Below are positions 39,066 to 39,406 of a DNA stretch of 39,406 bases, piece after piece. Positions within the stretch are counted from its first letter, which is position 1, and every line of letters starts with the position of its first letter. The stretch lies in the IMG/VR virus record IMGVR_UViG_3300023184_000272, positions 1 to 39,406 of that record. One strand, written 5' to 3'. The DNA is from a virus. A program made the position numbers and the translations under genes. The notes beneath the pieces are model-generated. The model saw only the letters and a program-made list of their open reading frames with translations, ran no database searches and was not told the origin of the DNA.

Positions 39066-39080
39066 ATTATTGTTTTCCTT

Positions 39081-39406
39081 TTAACTATTATAAATATCTA
39101 ATAAACTATTAACCCATTTGTTTCTATCCGAATACTCCAACATATATTCTTTTATTTTGTTGAACCAATGTTTTTTATATTCGTAATCACTATTCTTAAT
39201 CCATTGTATTGTTCCTTCAAATTCAGTTTTAGTATCTGCTCTAAAGGGATATACCCAATCTTTCATCCATTCTTTACTTAATATAGGTAGTTTTCCATAA
39301 TCAACCGCTTGAAATATTGAATATCCAAATGGTTCATAATTAAAACAACTATGTGAAATTCCCCAATCTAAACGATAAAACCAATCTAACTTACTATAAT
39401 CAAACA
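39081..39406 (-). CDS. C-terminal part of a glycosyltransferase-like protein, 5' end outside window
   Basis: The frame is open from the right edge (first full codon at 39404) to the stop at 39081, so the ATG at 39266 is internal. The visible part contains DWGISHSCFNYEPFGYSIF and AVDYGKLPILS, the acidic EPFGYS...A...G-P signature of the sugar-nucleotide-binding half of GT-B (family 4-like) glycosyltransferases. Possible role in modifying DNA, virion or host surface glycans. It is followed after 15 nt by the fibre-like gene. Confidence 0.65.
   Translation of the reverse strand, partial: FDYSKLDWFYRLDWGISHSCFNYEPFGYSIFQAVDYGKLPILSKEWMKDWVYPFRADTKTEFEGTIQWIKNSDYEYKKHWFNKIKEYMLEYSDRNKWVNSLLDIYNS
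39091..39099 (-). promoter_or_regulatory. -7-type box of the fibre-like gene
   Basis: Minus-strand AGATATTTA followed by TAATAG; leader about 25 nt with AAAAGGAA. Lies within the end of the upstream gene; no TTTGGTAG partner. Confidence 0.45.

Noticed and set aside
4310-39099. TATAAATA on the plus strand, identical to the T4 late promoter
   Set aside because: It is the reverse complement of the minus-strand -7 box, and no plus-strand genes follow it.
39081-39266. Separate 61-aa gene starting at 39266
   Set aside because: The frame stays open without a stop to the right edge and encodes a glycosyltransferase-like motif upstream of that ATG.
1-39406. CRISPR array, insertion sequence or integrase/attachment site
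   Set aside because: No regularly spaced repeats, transposase or integrase signatures or terminal inverted repeats were seen; repeated T-arm sequences in the tRNA block mimic repeats but are tRNA genes.

Overview
The window is part of a tailed double-stranded DNA phage with a contractile tail, distantly related to the T4 superfamily. Evidence is a tail sheath, a gp19-type tail tube, baseplate proteins and a tape measure next to a T4-style replication set: UvsX/RecA, a gp32-like single-strand binding protein, a DnaB/gp41-type helicase, a 5'-nuclease, PhoH and a ribonucleotide reductase. DNA is AT-rich and every credible gene lies on the minus strand, so transcription runs from high to low coordinates. 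The host is probably a Bacteroidota bacterium. A recurrent promoter, TTTGGTAG-N15-GTATMTTTA, matches the Bacteroidota primary sigma architecture (TTTG at -33, TAnnTTTG at -7), and the phage carries its own tmRNA whose message region resembles Bacteroidota tmRNAs. Host assignment is inference.

Layout, left to right. 1-2157: small accessory genes (2H phosphoesterase, nucleoside hydrolase/phosphorylase-like protein, small hypotheticals), a tRNA-Ser and a 150-nt tRNA-like RNA with an oversized variable region. 2213-6110: a block with no convincing protein gene apart from a possible micro-ORF. It holds 18 more recognisable tRNAs, structured spacer RNAs, one ~1,040-nt RNA-like segment with its own promoter and many GNRA hairpins, a possible initiator tRNA and a complete 374-nt tmRNA. 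6161-10499: AAA+ ATPase, DNA-methyltransferase-like protein, GNAT acetyltransferase and asparagine-synthetase-like enzyme. 10537-18683: nucleotide and replication genes. 18689-25205: metabolic and unknown genes, including an APS-kinase-like/nucleotidyltransferase pair, a compact family A DNA polymerase and a PhyH-type oxygenase. 25209-39065: virion module (baseplate, tape measure, tube, sheath, and a fibre-like protein with an embedded Hint domain). 39081-39406: the 3' part of a glycosyltransferase-like gene that continues off the right edge.

Two regulatory styles are visible. Promoters with both boxes sit before RNA genes and some early-type genes, and several -7 boxes lie only 5-7 nt before a start codon (ultra-short leaders). 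Virion genes have a -7-like TATATTTATA box without TTTGGTAG, 20-45 nt leaders and, in several cases, Shine-Dalgarno sequences. The most unusual content is the RNA block: giant RNA, tmRNA, initiator-like tRNA and interleaved structured RNAs, which together look like a phage-encoded translation and RNA toolkit.
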